Shown here one piece after another: positions 1-10,105 of a DNA stretch of 64,000 nt (position 1 is its first letter; every line of letters begins with the position of its first letter). The stretch is from CAWAQA01 sp963784065. Its GTDB lineage: Bacteria; Acidobacteriota; Vicinamibacteria; Vicinamibacterales; UBA2999. The stretch covers positions 381,383-445,382 of the forward strand of contig CAWAQA010000004.1 of NCBI GenBank assembly GCA_963784065.1. Direction: 5' to 3'. Both the position numbers and the translations under genes were made by a program. The notes beneath the pieces were generated by a model. It searched no databases, had not been told where the DNA came from, and saw only the letters and a list, made by a program, of their open reading frames with translations.

Positions 1-1
1 G

Positions 2-367
2 CTGGTCGCGGCGACACACCTGCTCATCCCGATCCAGTCGTCGTACTTCGCGCTCGAGGGCACGGACGACCTGCTCGAGACGATCGAGAAGGTTCGCCAG
101 CGGCCGAACCCGGGGCTCCGCATCCTCGGCGTCGTCATCACGATGCACGACAAGCGGACGGCGCTGGCGCGCGACATCCGCGAACAGATCCAGAAGGTCT
201 TCGGCGGCAAGGTCTTCAAGACGGTGATCAGCAAGAGCGTCCGGCTCGAGGAAAGCCCTGCCTACAAGGAATCGATCTTCACCTTCGCGCCGGAGTCCAG
301 CGGCGCCACCGACTACTACAGTCTTTGCGAGGAGGTCATCGAACGTGCCGAAGCGCGGACTGCCTGA
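2..367 (+). CDS. parA: ParA/Soj-family partition ATPase, C-terminal part
   Basis: The gene enters from the left edge, so the Walker A region is outside the window. The visible 121 residues read in one frame from base 2 and contain the ParA C-terminal features: the strand and loop IPIQSSYFALEG, the segment ILGVVITMHDKRTALA, and the VISKSVRLEESPAYKES stretch that corresponds to the family's 'R.VRLSEAPS' region. ParA ATPases move ParB-bound DNA during chromosome or plasmid segregation. The stop codon lies inside the start of parB (22-base overlap), so the two are translationally coupled. Confidence is high for the family; whether it is the chromosomal Soj or a second copy cannot be told. Confidence 0.9.
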   Translation: MVAATHLLIPIQSSYFALEGTDDLLETIEKVRQRPNPGLRILGVVITMHDKRTALARDIREQIQKVFGGKVFKTVISKSVRLEESPAYKESIFTFAPESSGATDYYSLCEEVIERAEARTA

Positions 368-1166
368 GACGCTGCGGATGCGACACGACGAGCACTACGT
401 CGAGGCGCTCGCCGCGTCCGCGGGGTCGCCGGTCGGCCGGCTCGTCCCGATCGACATGCTGGACCCGAACCCGGGGCAGCCGCGGCAGGTGATGGGCGAC
501 CTGTCGGAGCTCATGGCGTCGGTCGCCGAGAAAGGCGTCATCGAGCCGCTCGTCGTGCGCCAGCGCGGCGGCCGCTATCAGATCATCGCTGGCGAGCGGC
601 GCTATCACGCCGCGGTCCAGGTCGGGCTTCGCGAGCTCCCGGTCGTCATCCGCGAGGCCGACGACGTGGAGGTCATGGAGCTGGCGCTGGTCGAGAACCT
701 CCAGCGGAAGGACCTCACGGCGTTCGAGGAAGCGGAGGCGCTTGCAGCAGCTCGCGCAACGTGCCGCTATACGCACGAGGACATGGCGCGGAAGCTGGGC
801 AAGTCGCGGACGACGATCACCGAATCGCTGTCGTTGAACAACATGCCGGAGGAGGTCCGCAACCTTTGTCGGCTGGCCGACATTTCGTCGAAGTCGACCT
901 TGCTTCAGATCGTGCGGCAGTCGGATCCGGCGAAGATGCTCGCGCTCGTCGAGAAGCTCGCCGGCCAGGGCGTGGCGACCCGCGAGCAGGTCCGCAAAGA
1001 GACGGCCAAGCCGACGCCCGGCCGCCCGAAGTCGTTCGTCTTTGCGTTCCGCCCGCCGACGAAGACCTTCAACCTGCGTATGAGTTTCAACAAGGGGAAG
1101 GTCGACAAGTCGGAGATCATCGCCGCGCTGGAGAACATCATCAAGGAACTGCGGACGGGGCAGTAA
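345..1166 (+). CDS. parB: ParB/Spo0J-family partition protein
   Basis: 273 residues from a GTG start with a good ribosome site (GGAGG, 331-335). The N-terminal ParB/Srx domain is clear: PNPGQPRQ, the box IIAGERRYHAA, and ALVENLQRKDLTAFEEAEA. A helix-turn-helix (ARKLGKSRTTITESLSL) follows at about residues 150-166, then a lysine-rich C-terminus. ParB binds parS sites and spreads as a CTP-dependent clamp. Around 742-765 the reading AAARATCRY looks wrong; shifting one base gives LQQLAQR, which is the family's usual sequence, so two compensating single-base indels are likely there. No parS-like palindrome was seen in this stretch. A dif-like site lies about 45 bases downstream. Confidence 0.93.
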   Translation: MPKRGLPETLRMRHDEHYVEALAASAGSPVGRLVPIDMLDPNPGQPRQVMGDLSELMASVAEKGVIEPLVVRQRGGRYQIIAGERRYHAAVQVGLRELPVVIREADDVEVMELALVENLQRKDLTAFEEAEALAAARATCRYTHEDMARKLGKSRTTITESLSLNNMPEEVRNLCRLADISSKSTLLQIVRQSDPAKMLALVEKLAGQGVATREQVRKETAKPTPGRPKSFVFAFRPPTKTFNLRMSFNKGKVDKSEIIAALENIIKELRTGQ

Positions 1167-1211
1167 GCCAGAGGAAGTCCGGGCCCGCCGCCGCTATCCT
1201 CCTGCGGCGTT

Positions 1212-1239
1212 AGTTAACATAACGCCTATTATGCGACCT
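1212..1239 (-). other. dif-like XerC/XerD recombination site
   Basis: A 28-base element with the dif layout: 11-base arm AGTTAACATAA, 6-base centre CGCCTA, 11-base arm TTATGCGACCT. Read on the minus strand it matches the E. coli dif arms from memory: the XerD arm differs at one of 11 positions, and the XerC arm agrees over the inner seven bases (TTATGCG) with a one-base slip outside. The left arm is also part of a perfect 7-bp inverted repeat (GGCGTTA at 1206-1212, TAACGCC at 1220-1226). A XerD-type recombinase gene lies about 8 kb away. It could be the chromosomal dif or the attachment site of an integrated element. Confidence 0.6.
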
Positions 1240-1361
1240 TAGGGAAACGGCCCGGAAAAGGGGCCTGTGGATGAATTGTGGATGGTCCGGGCCCGCCGTT
1301 CCGCGCCGAAGGACTCGGCGCCTCCCGGCTTCCACCGAAGATCCGGCTGACTCGATGCCGT

Positions 1362-3569
1362 TCAGGCGGTCCAGTTCAGCGCCGCGAAATGCCGGTCCGG
1401 AACGTCCAGCTCAATCGGCCGATGCCGCGGATGATGCTCGATTTCGGTGCCGTTGCTGTTGAGCGCGACGAGGAAGGCCACCGGATCGTGCGTCTGGACC
1501 TGGAGGCACTGGAACGGCACGGCGAGCTCCACCACCGATCGAACGGCCACCTCGAGTCCGGCGCATTCGCCGTCGGCCCAGCTCCCGCCCTTGCTCCGCT
1601 CCATCAGCCGCGCTGACGCCTTGCCGTCGGACCCGATCGAGACCAGGACCCGTACGCCCGACGGCTTCAGGAAGTTGATGGTCAGCTCCAGGCCGTGGCC
1701 GACGACATCGCGCATCGGCCGCGGGCCATCCACTCGAATGAACAGGCGCTCGAGGTCGAACCCGAACTCGATCAACGCGACACTGGCCTCGCGCGCCGCC
1801 ACCTGGTGCATCGCGCCGGCCGCGCCGCCGTCGTCCACGCAGCCGGCGCCGACCCATTCGAAGTAGCTGGTGACCTCGCCGTCGATCGACGGCGCAATGA
1901 AGCCCGTGGGCCGCTGGATCTCGACGCCTGCCGCCTGCGTCGTGATGTTGGTGACGAACAGCTCCTCGGGAATCGGCTTGTCCAGCGCGCGATAGACGTT
2001 GCGCACGTGGCGGCGGAAGAGCTCGTCGAACTCCAGGTCGTGGTCGGAGGAATGGTCGTCGCCGTACCACCAGAACCAGTCGCTGCCTTCGGCGATGAGC
2101 ATCTCCTCACGCGCCTGGGCCAGCGATTCCTGCGGCAGACCCGGAGCGGGGGCATCGAGCGCGCGCCGCGCATCGGCCAGCTGCGCCCAGGCACGGTGGT
2201 CGTCGGCGTGGCCGATCCAGATGTAGAAGTCGCTGTTGATCCACGAGCCTGGGAAGATCGACGGCAGGAACTCGTGGCGCATCGGCGCACGCCTCGGCCA
2301 TCGTCACGGTGTGCAGCTCGGGATGCGAGGCGAGCCGCTGATAGAGCGCCCGCAGGAACGGCCGCCCCTGCCGGTCGTAGTGCTCCCAGGCGTTCTCGCC
2401 GTCGAGGATGACGAAGATGGTGGCGTCTTCCCCGCCAGGTTTGCTGGGAAAGCGGCGGCCCGCCTCGACAAGGCGGCGCACGAAGTCGTCCGCGGCCCCA
2501 TCCGCGGACCATGACGCGTAGGTGAACCCGATGAGATCGGACAGCGTGTGGTCGCGAAACCCGACGGCGACCGACTGCGCCGACTCCGACGCGGTACGGC
2601 GCGATAGAGCAACTCCGGCAGATCGACGTGGCCGTCCGCGGTCCGCGTGAACGCGCGGCCGAGGGTCCGCGACAGGATCTCTTCGTCCGTCGCCATCCAC
2701 CGGAACCCGGCCTTGGCGACGAGCGGCACCATCGCGTCCGAGACCGACCCTTCGGACGGCCACAGCCCATCGGGCCTGCGGCCGAACAGCCGCTCGTGCA
2801 GGGCGACCGCGCGGGCGAGTTGTTCGGCGGCGTCTTCGGGATGCCGGAAGCGCTCGCGCGGCATTCGCGAATGCGGGTGGGTCCGCAGGTAGATGTCGGT
2901 GTCGCACAGCAACGGCAGGATCGGGTGGTAGAACGGCGAGGTCGACAGCTCCACCTGGCCGCGGTCCGAGGCGGCCGCGGTACTCGGGCACGACCTGCCG
3001 GAGGATTTCGAGCTCGACGCCCGCAGGACGAGCTTGTCCTCCTCGGTGAAGCCGCGCCCCTTGGCGACCAGCGCGCGCACCCGGTCGTCGCGCTCGAAGT
3101 AGAACGGGTCGATCCACACGAGCTTGTGCCAGACCTGCAGGTCGCGCAGGTCGTCGGCGGTGAACTGCGGCGGACTGCGCCCGCGCGCTCAACCCGACGC
3201 CGTTGCGGCCTCGCTTCGCCAGCAGCTCCGCGTATCGCGGGTACGGGTCGATCATGTGGTGCCGGTGGGCGTGGAAGAAGTTCTCGACGCAGAAGGCGCG
3301 CTCCTCCTCCGTCAGCGCGGCGGCCGGCTTGAGCCCGAGCTCGAGGTGCCGGTCCCGGCGCGCCCCGCCGCAAACGCCTCGAGCTGCACGAGCAGCGACG
3401 GCACCAGGTTGAACGTCATCTTGACCGAGGGGAACTCGCGCAGCAGCGCCACCATGCCCCAGTAGTCCTTCAGGGCGTGCAGGCGGACCCAGGGGAGGAT
3501 GTGCTCGCCGGTCACCAGGTCCTGGTAGAACGGCTGATGCATGTGCCAGAGCAGCGCGACGCGCGTCAT
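1362..3569 (-). CDS. Glycoside hydrolase family 57 (COG1449-type alpha-amylase/mannosidase-like), frameshifted
   Basis: Reading right to left the protein starts at the ATG at 3569 (TRVALLWHMHQPFYQ, the GH57 N-terminal motif with its conserved histidines) and ends at 1362. About 735 residues, the usual size for COG1449 GH57 proteins. The C-terminal third is open in one frame (1362-2282) and carries SDFYIWIGHADDHRAW, EGSDWFWWYGDDHSSDHDLE and FRRHVRNVYRALDKPIPEEL, all typical of this subgroup. In between the frame changes several times (about 2285, 2590, 2990, 3190 and 3350), which fits single-base sequence errors. GH57 enzymes act on alpha-glucans by a retaining mechanism; the substrate here is not known. 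There is no signal peptide, so it is probably cytoplasmic. It is divergent from lptF with about 60 bases between them. Confidence 0.85.
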
Positions 3570-3631
3570 AATCAACACCAGGCTTCGAGGCCCGGGGCCC
3601 GGCACCCGGGCAGCTCGAGGCCGCAGCAGCA

Positions 3632-4861
3632 ATGCGAATCATCGACCGCTACGTGATCCGTGAAGTGCTGTGGCCGTTCTGTCATCGGCCTGCTCGTGTT
3701 CACGTTCCTCTTCATTATTCCCTACCTGATCAAGCTTGCCGAAGACCTGATCGCGAAGGGGGTGTCGGCCACGGTCATCGCTGCAGCTGATGATCATGCT
3801 GCTGCCGTCCGGCGCTCGCGCTGACCATCCCGATGTCGCTGCTGCTCGGGCTGCTGGTCGCCTTCGGCCGGCTCTCCGCTGACCGCGAGTTCGTGGCGAT
3901 GCAGGCGTGCGGCGTCAGCCTGACGCGGCTGCTGCGGCCGGTCGGCCTGCTGTCGATGACCGGCTGCGCGGCCACGATCGTACGTCCTGATCGTCGCGCT
4001 GCCCAACACCAATCAGGCGTTCCGCGAGATCATGTTCGACGTCGTCGCCGCGCGCGCCGAAGGCGAGGTCAGGCCGCGCGTCTTCTTCGAGGACTTCCCC
4101 GACCTCATGCTCTACGTCCGCGAGGTGTCGCCCTCCGGCGGCGGCTGGAACGACGTGTTCATGGCCGACACCCGCAACGGGTCGCACGGCCGTCTACCTG
4201 GCCCGGCACGGGCGCGTGCTCATCGACCGCGAGAAGGCGACGGTCGAAATGGTGCTCGAAGACGGCTCGCGCCACACCGCGGATACGGACGGGAAGTACG
4301 AGGTGTTCACGTTCGATCGCATGCTGCCTCAGCCTGAACCCGGAGTCGGTGTTCCCGAGCAGGGCGCCGCCGAGAGGCGACAACGAGATGACCATCGCCG
4401 AGCTGCGGGCGCGGGCGGCGGAGCTCGCAGGGAGGGACTGTCGACGCACAACCAGCTGATGGCGATCCACCAGAAGTTCTCGATCCCGGTGGCGTGCCTG
4501 GTGTTCGGCCTGATCGGCCTGGCGCTCGGCGCCACCAACCGCCGCGACGGCAAGCTGGCCAGCTTCGTCATCGGCATCGGCGTCATCTTCGTCTACTACG
4601 TCGTGCTCTGGTGGGCCAGGCGATGGCCAAGGGCCACATCTGCCGCCGTGGCTCGCCGTCTGGCTGCCGAACATCGTTCTCGGCGCGCTCGGCGTGCTGC
4701 TGTTCGTCTGGCGCAAGCGCGCCGCGGACCAGCCGCTGCGGCTCGCCCTGCCGGCGCGCTGGCGGCGTCCGGCGACTCCATCAACCGCCGAGGCGGCGCC
4801 GGTCGGGCACGGTGAGCCGCATGGCGCCCCGGGTTCGCGTCGCGGCTGTCCGCGGCGCTGA
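3632..4861 (+). CDS. lptF: LptF-like LPS export permease (YjgP/YjgQ family), frameshifted
   Basis: Begins MRIIDRYVIREVLWPF, the usual first helix entry of LptF/LptG. Joining frames gives six-helix permease features: a first membrane segment after WPF, then LTIPMSLLLGLLVAFGRLSADREFVAMQACG, a periplasmic jellyroll part, and the C-terminal membrane pair with ACLVFGLIGLALGATNRRDG. Single-base insertions break it near 3680, 3785, 3815, 3980, 4190, 4330 and later; removing each restores a family-like reading. LptF and LptG form the membrane part of the LptB2FG transporter that extracts lipopolysaccharide from the inner membrane. The stop TGA (4859-4861) overlaps the ATG of the next gene, so the two are coupled. 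The lipid target is LPS by family knowledge, inferred here. Confidence 0.85.
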
Positions 4862-5978
4862 TGCCGATGCCGGGCATCCTCGATCGCTACGTGGCCACGA
4901 GCTACCTGCGCGTGCTCGGCGCTGGCGGCGCTCGGCATGGCCGGCATCTTCTACATCTCGACCTTCCTCGACCTCGCGGACGAAGTGTTCAAGGGACAGG
5001 CGACGTGGGCCATGCTCGGCGAGTACTTCTGGTACACGACGCCGCAGTACATCTACTACATCCTGCCGCTGGCCGTGCTGCTCGCCACGCTGGTCACCAT
5101 CGGCCTGCTGACCAAGAACAGCGAGCTGATCGTGATGAAGGCGTGCGGCATCAGCCTGTATCGCGTGGCGCTGCCGATGCTCGTCGGCGGGCTGCTCGCG
5201 GGCGGCGTCCTGTTCCTCCTCGAGGAGAGCGTGCTCGGGCCGTCCAATCGCCGCGCCGAAGCGATCCGCCACGTCATGCGCGGCGGGTCGCCGCAGACCT
5301 TCGATGTCCTCAACCGTCGCTGGATCGTCGGCAGCGACGGCGAAATCTACAACTACAACTATTTCGATCCGCGCGTCACGCCAGCTCGCAGGGCTGTCGA
5401 TTTACGAGTTCGATCGCGGCATGAACACGCTGCGGCGCCGCGTCTACGCCGAGCGTGCCGTCGTACGTCGGCGGCGGCGACGGCGAAGAACGCGCCGACG
5501 TCTGGCACGCGGAGCAGGGCTGGATGCGCGAATTCGACGAAGCGGGCGAGCCGAGCCGCTTCAACGCGTTCGCGGAATCACGCGCTGACGATCGAACCGG
5601 CGAGCTACTTCGCCACGCAGCAGCCGGATCCGCGGCTACATGAGCTATTCGCAGCTGCGCGGCTACATCGTGCGGCTGCGCGAAAGCGGCTTCGACGTGA
5701 TCGCGCAGCAGGTCGCGCTCGAGCGGAAGATTTCGTTCCCGTTCGTCACGCTGATCATGACGCTGATCGCCGTTCCGTTCGCCGTGACCACGGGGCGGCG
5801 GGGCGCGATGTACGGCATCGGCATCGGCATCGTGCTCGCGATCTGGTACTGGGTTACATTCAGCGTGTTCGCCGCGCTCGGCACGGGCGGGTTGCTGACG
5901 CCGCTGCTGGCGGCATGGGCGCCGAACCTGCTCTTCGGCGCGGGCGCCGCGTATCTCCTCTTGACGGTTCGCACCTGA
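4861..5978 (+). CDS. lptG: LptG-like LPS export permease (YjgP/YjgQ family), frameshifted
   Basis: Starts at the ATG that overlaps the lptF stop (TGATG); MPGILDRYVATSYLRVL is the typical entry, so 4867 is an equally possible start. Clear family segments: IYYILPLAVLLATLVTIGLLTKNSELIVMKACGISLYR, the periplasmic domain with FDVLNRRWIVGSDGEIYNYN, and the C-terminal membrane region with ERKISFPFVTLIMTLIAVPFAV and YGIGIGIVLAIWYW. Total about 372 residues, normal for LptG. Frame breaks occur at about 4925, 5385, 5470, 5580 and 5640. It works with LptF and an LptB ATPase (not in this window) in lipopolysaccharide transport, so the organism should have an outer membrane with LPS or a similar lipid. 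Confidence 0.87.
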
Positions 5979-6043
5979 TGCTGCGGGATCGTTCGTTAAT
6001 GTCGCAGGCCGGGTCCTTCCGGACCCGGCGCATGGAGGCGTTC

Positions 6044-7245
6044 ATGCGCCGCATCCTGTTCGCGGTTCTCGCGTTGTCCGTGGTGGCGTCCGGCGTCGGC
6101 CGCGAGGACCAGGCCAGCGCGCAATCCACTCCCTACTACCCTGCCGCGTCCGAGTGGCAGCGGCGGACTGCCGATCAGGCTGGCATGGATGCCGCGAAGA
6201 TCGACGCCGCCATCAAGTACGCCGTCGCCAACGAGAATCCCGGCTTCAAGGACCTCGCCCTCGATCAGGCGACGACCTTCGGCGCGCGCGAACCGTTCGA
6301 TACGATCATCGGGCCGATGAAGGAACGGGGCGCGTTGAACGGGTTGATCGTAAGAACGGCTACATCGTCGCCGAATGGGGCGAGACCGTCTCGCGTTGAC
6401 GTCACGCACAGCGTGACGAAGACGTTCCTCACGACGGTCGCCGGGCTCGCCGTGCAGAAGGGCCTCATCCGCAGCGTCGACGACTATCCGCGCGACTACA
6501 TGCCGGCCGGCATCGATCTGTTCGAAGCGCCAAAGAACCAGACCGATCACGTGGGATCACCTGCTGCGCCAGACGAGCGACTGGCAGGGCACGCTGTGGG
6601 GCAAGCCCGACTGGGCGGACCGGCCCGAGGGCGAGCCGGCCACCTGGCCGAACCGCAAGGTGTACGAGCCGGGCACGCGCTGGAAGTACAACGACGTCCG
6701 CGTGAACGTGCTCGGCGCTCGCGCTGCTGCACGTCTGGCGCCGGCCGCTGCCCGATGTCCTGCGTGAGGAGATCATGGAGCCAATCGGCGCCTCGTCGAC
6801 ATGGCGATGGCACGGCTACGAGAACTCGTGGATCGACCTCGACGGCCGGCGAGTGCAGTCGGTCGCCGGCGGCGGCCACTGGGGCGGCGGCATGTTCATC
6901 AACGCGCACGACATGGCGCGCTTCGGGTATCTGTTCCTGCGCAACGGCCGGTGGAACGGCCGGCAAATCGTCTCCGAGCAGTGGATCAAGCAGGCGCGCA
7001 CGCCGACGCAGCCCAATCCCGAGTACGGCTACGCGAACTGGTACCTGAATACCGGGCGGAAGCCGCTGCCCGCCGCGCCCGAGTCGAGCGTCACCTTCCG
7101 TGGCAATGGCGCGAACATCATCTACATCGACTGGGAGAACGACCTGGTCGTCGTGGTGCGCTGGATCCGCGGAGGCGAGGCGCTCAACGAGTTCCTGAAG
7201 GGCGTCCTGGAGTCGATCAAGCCGACGGCCACGGCGCGCAATTGA
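6044..7245 (+). CDS. Exported serine hydrolase of the beta-lactamase/class C fold, frameshifted
   Basis: The ATG at 6044 has GGAGG five bases upstream and opens a signal peptide (RRILFAVLALSVVASG, cleavage after an Ala-X-Ala-like ASAQ). The mature part shows the class C serine hydrolase motifs: SVTK (the SxxK nucleophile and lysine) in THSVTKTF, YND (YxN) in KYNDVRVN, and GGHWGGGMFINAHDMARFG. About 400 residues in total. The frame shifts at about 6352, 6395, 6550 and 6718. Family members include esterases, D-amino acid peptidases and true beta-lactamases; nothing here decides which. It follows lptG after 65 bases and may be read separately. Confidence 0.82.
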
Positions 7246-7249
7246 TCGT

Positions 7250-7310
7250 CCGGCTGAAGCCGGAAGCCGCAAGGCCTGGCCGATCTGAAGGCCGGCCTCT
7301 ACCGACACCG
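7250..7310. repeat. REP-like palindromic element
   Basis: Two GC-rich hairpins lie between convergent genes: CCGGC-TGAA-GCCGG (7250-7263) and a second one centred on GGCCGATCTGAAGGCCGGCC. On the minus strand the second reads GTAGAGGCCGGCCTTCAGAT, the same core (GTAGGGGCCGGCTTCAG) as the elements at 41343-41406 and 46000-46075. Its place between convergent ends also suits a bidirectional terminator, though no T-tract is present. Confidence 0.5.
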
Positions 7311-7312
7311 TT

Positions 7313-8987
7313 CTACCTCGCGTACCTGACGTCATCGATCATGAATTGCCCGTTCGTGCCGACGTCCGCGTTCGCCGTATCGATCACGAAAAGGACGGAC
7401 TGCACCGCGGCAAGGACGGGACGACGCGCCGTGGTGACGCCGCGCGGGACGCATGTCGTCGAAGAAAATCGTGATCTCCCGCGGCGCTGGATCGAGGACG
7501 ACCGAGCGGTGCCATCGCTCCCCCGCGGCCCCGCCCGGCGCGCGGAGCTGCACCGACACGCGCATCGGCCGGCTCGCGCGCGCGGTGAAGATGAGGCGAT
7601 CGTAGTTGGCGATGTCGGGGCCGGCCGGCATCACCATGCGCCGCGAAACGGGCTGTCCGATCGCGCGCCGCCCACCGCGAAGCGGAAGCCGAGCTGGCTT
7701 CCGCCTCCGGCGGCCGGCAGCCTGTCGATGACGCCGGCCGACTGCCCGCCCTGCTCTACGACCCAGTCCGCCGCCGCCGCCGTTGTCGTACTGGACCTTG
7801 AACTCCTTCGGCGTGCCGCGGTGGATCGCGGCGGCACGTCCGTCGTGGCGGAACGCCCGACGTACATCGCATTCGTGATGATCCAGGGCACGGGCGGCTG
7901 TCCGGGAGCGCCCGGCAGTCGCACCTCGACGCGATAGACGCCGGGCTCCCCCGCCGTGTCGTGCTCGAGCACGCCGCCGCCGGCCGATGCTCCCGGTCGC
8001 AGGCCGATCGTGTTTCAGCGAGCACCAGTCACGGCATCCGGAGGCACCTGCGCCACGACTCGAAGCGTCTTGCCATCGCCGGCCGTGAACGACAGGGCGG
8101 CCGGGCCGGCGAGGGCATCGACGGTGGAGTACACGCGTCCCTGTTCGATGGCATCGAGCACCGCGTTCGCGTCGGCGGACGCGCTGCCGGTCAGCGTCAC
8201 GTCCGGTAGCGCGATGGAGAACGTGCGAAACAGGTCCTCATACGACGGCAGCGGGAGCAACGCCCTGCTGTCGTATGGCTCTCCCAGACTCCGCAAGCCG
8301 ATGCGCGCGTGGGCATCGGCCCCGGCGACGGCGACGACGCGCCGGCGGGCGCTGAGGGCATCCCAGCGTTCCATGAGCTCTTCGGGCTGGTCGAGCAGCG
8401 TTGCCAGCGACTCCGGCGATCGCGCCGGATACGCGAAGAGCGCGCGGGTCAGCGCGAACGCGGATTCATCGCGCCACTCGCTGTCGCCGTTGAGCCATTC
8501 GAGCCCGCCGACCGGCACCGACCAGTCGGTCCATCGCAGTTCCGGCTTTGCGGACGCGGGATGGGCGGCAATCGCAAACCCTCCGAAGCGGCTGATGTCG
8601 TCGACGACGTCGCGCGCCTCGCCGCCGAGCGGGATACGGGGTGGCGGCCGGCAGGCCGAGCGCCAGGACGTGACCGCCGTCGGTGCTGATCTCGACGGCA
8701 TCGATGCAGAGCACGCGACCGTGATACGCCGGCGGCTCGGGCGGCACGTGTCCCGTCGCCATGGTCGGTGAGGACGACGAAGCTGAGGCCGGCGCGTGCG
8801 GCCGCGGCGGCGACCTCGTCGACCGTGCCGGTGCCGTCGGATCGGCTGCGTGTGAATGTGGATCGGCGCCGCGGACGGGTGGTGTTGACACCTGCAGGCA
8901 GCGCCGGCAACGGGCGCGGCCGGCGCGGCAGCGCAAGAGACCAGGCCGACGGCAAGCGCGAACGAGGACGAAGACGAGGCGCTTCAC
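7313..8987 (-). CDS. PHP-domain (CehA/McbA-like) phosphoesterase, probable lipoprotein, frameshifted
   Basis: GTG start at 8987; the first residues with one base removed read as a signal peptide ending LALAVGLVSCAA, a lipobox. Next come the PHP motifs: HIHT followed by RSDGTGTVDE (split by a frameshift), VVLTDHGDG, VEISTDGGHVLALG, and in the middle FAIAAHPAS and VAGADAHARIG, the metal-binding His/Asp/Glu set of the PHP family. The C-terminal third (PMRVSVQLRAPG, then IDTANADVGTNGQFMIDDVRYAR) is a beta-rich part found after PHP domains in CehA-like proteins. The real stop is TAG at 7313-7315, reached after a shift at about 7450. The domain hydrolyses phosphoesters with bound metals; the substrate is unknown. 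It is convergent with the upstream serine hydrolase. Confidence 0.75.
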
Positions 8988-8999
8988 GAGCTGAACGAA

Positions 9000-9909
9000 C
9001 TACTGCCGCGGGTGGAACTGGTCATAGATCGTGCGCATCCGCTGCTCGAGCACGTGCGTGTAGATCTGCGTCGTCGAGAGATCGGCGTGGCCGAGCATCA
9101 TCTGGATCGCGCGCAGGTCGGCGCCGCGCTCGAGCAGGTGCGTCGCGAACGAATGCCGCAGCATGTGCGGGCTGAGTGAGGCCGTAAGACCGGCCTGCCG
9201 CGCGTAGCCCTTCAGGATCTTCCAGAAGCCGACGCGCGTGAGCCCGGGTCCGCCGCCGCGCGCGTTGACGAACAGCCGCGGGCTCGTTCCGCTTGCCGAG
9301 CAGCGCCGGCCGCGCCTCGCGCAGATATGCGCCGCACCCATCGCGTGGCCTCGTCGCCAATCGGCACGACCCGCTGCTTGTCGCCCTTTCCGGTGCACGT
9401 CAGGTACGACGCCTCGAGGTTGACGTCGGCCGGGCGCAGCCCGATGAGCTCGGAGACGCGCATCCCGGTGGCGTATAGCAGCTCAATCAGCGCGCGATCG
9501 CGCAAGCCCGCGCGGCGTGGCGACATCCGGCTGCGCCATCAGCCGGTCGACCTCCTCGACCGACGAGGTAGCGCGGCAGCGCCTTCCATGCCCGCGGTGG
9601 CCGGAGATCGTCCGCCGGGCTGGCCGTGAGGTGGCCGTCGACGACGAGGAAGCGGTAGAAGCCGCGGTAACAGGCGATGGCGCGCGCGACAGAGCGAGGT
9701 GAGCGCCCTTCCGACATCAGCGTGCGCACCAGCTCCTCCAGGTCGGGACGCGCCAGCGCGTCAGGGAGCGCGTCCCGCCCGGCCGCGAATTGCGCCAGCA
9801 GCACGAGGTCGCGGGCGTAGCTCTCGACCGAGTTCGCCGCCAGACGGCGCTCGACCGTCAGATGCGTGAGGTAGGCGTCTACCGCGGAAGCGGCTCTGGA
9901 GGACACCAC
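9000..9909 (-). CDS. xerD: XerD-type tyrosine recombinase, frameshifted
   Basis: About 300 residues from a GTG start. The SAM-like core-binding domain (YLTHLTVERRLAANSVESYARDL) comes first, then the catalytic domain with the six-residue set of tyrosine recombinases: Arg in YATGMRVSELIGL, Lys in the GKGDKQR hairpin, HMLRH, and the histidine and tyrosine in GHADLSTTQIYTHV. Frames change near 9530-9590 and at about 9290-9330; the joined product has the normal XerD length. XerD works with XerC at dif to resolve chromosome dimers; in some acidobacteria one Xer protein may do both. A dif-like site is present in this window at 1212-1239. Phage or integron-type integrases are less likely given the length and motif spacing. 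Confidence 0.88.
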
Positions 9910-10105
9910 TGGACGTACTAGTCTAGTGGAACGTATCGACTGATTGAGTAGTCGTCACAACAAGCCTTGAAGCGCGGTTTCCGCGGGCGCCGGCAACACC
10001 GCGACCCCGCCGCGCACGCTTGCGCGGTGGATTGGAACGGTGCGCCCCGCTACCGACTTGGGTGATACCTGCCAGTAGTAGGTAGAATTGTAGCGAGGAT
10101 CCCGA
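9910..10105 (+). promoter_or_regulatory. Divergent xerD/murQ intergenic region with weak promoter
   Basis: 196 bases between divergent genes. For murQ a -10 like TAGAAT sits at 10083-10088 with a poor -35 (TTGGGT, 10058-10063, 19-base gap), followed by a GAGG ribosome site seven bases before the ATG. A 7-bp stem hairpin (CCGCGCA / TGCGCGG, 10010-10027) lies in the middle. Nothing else recognisable. Confidence 0.3.

Noticed and set aside
1167..1361. parS site near parB
   Set aside because: No palindrome like TGTTTCACGTGAAACA was seen; the only palindromic signal fits dif better.
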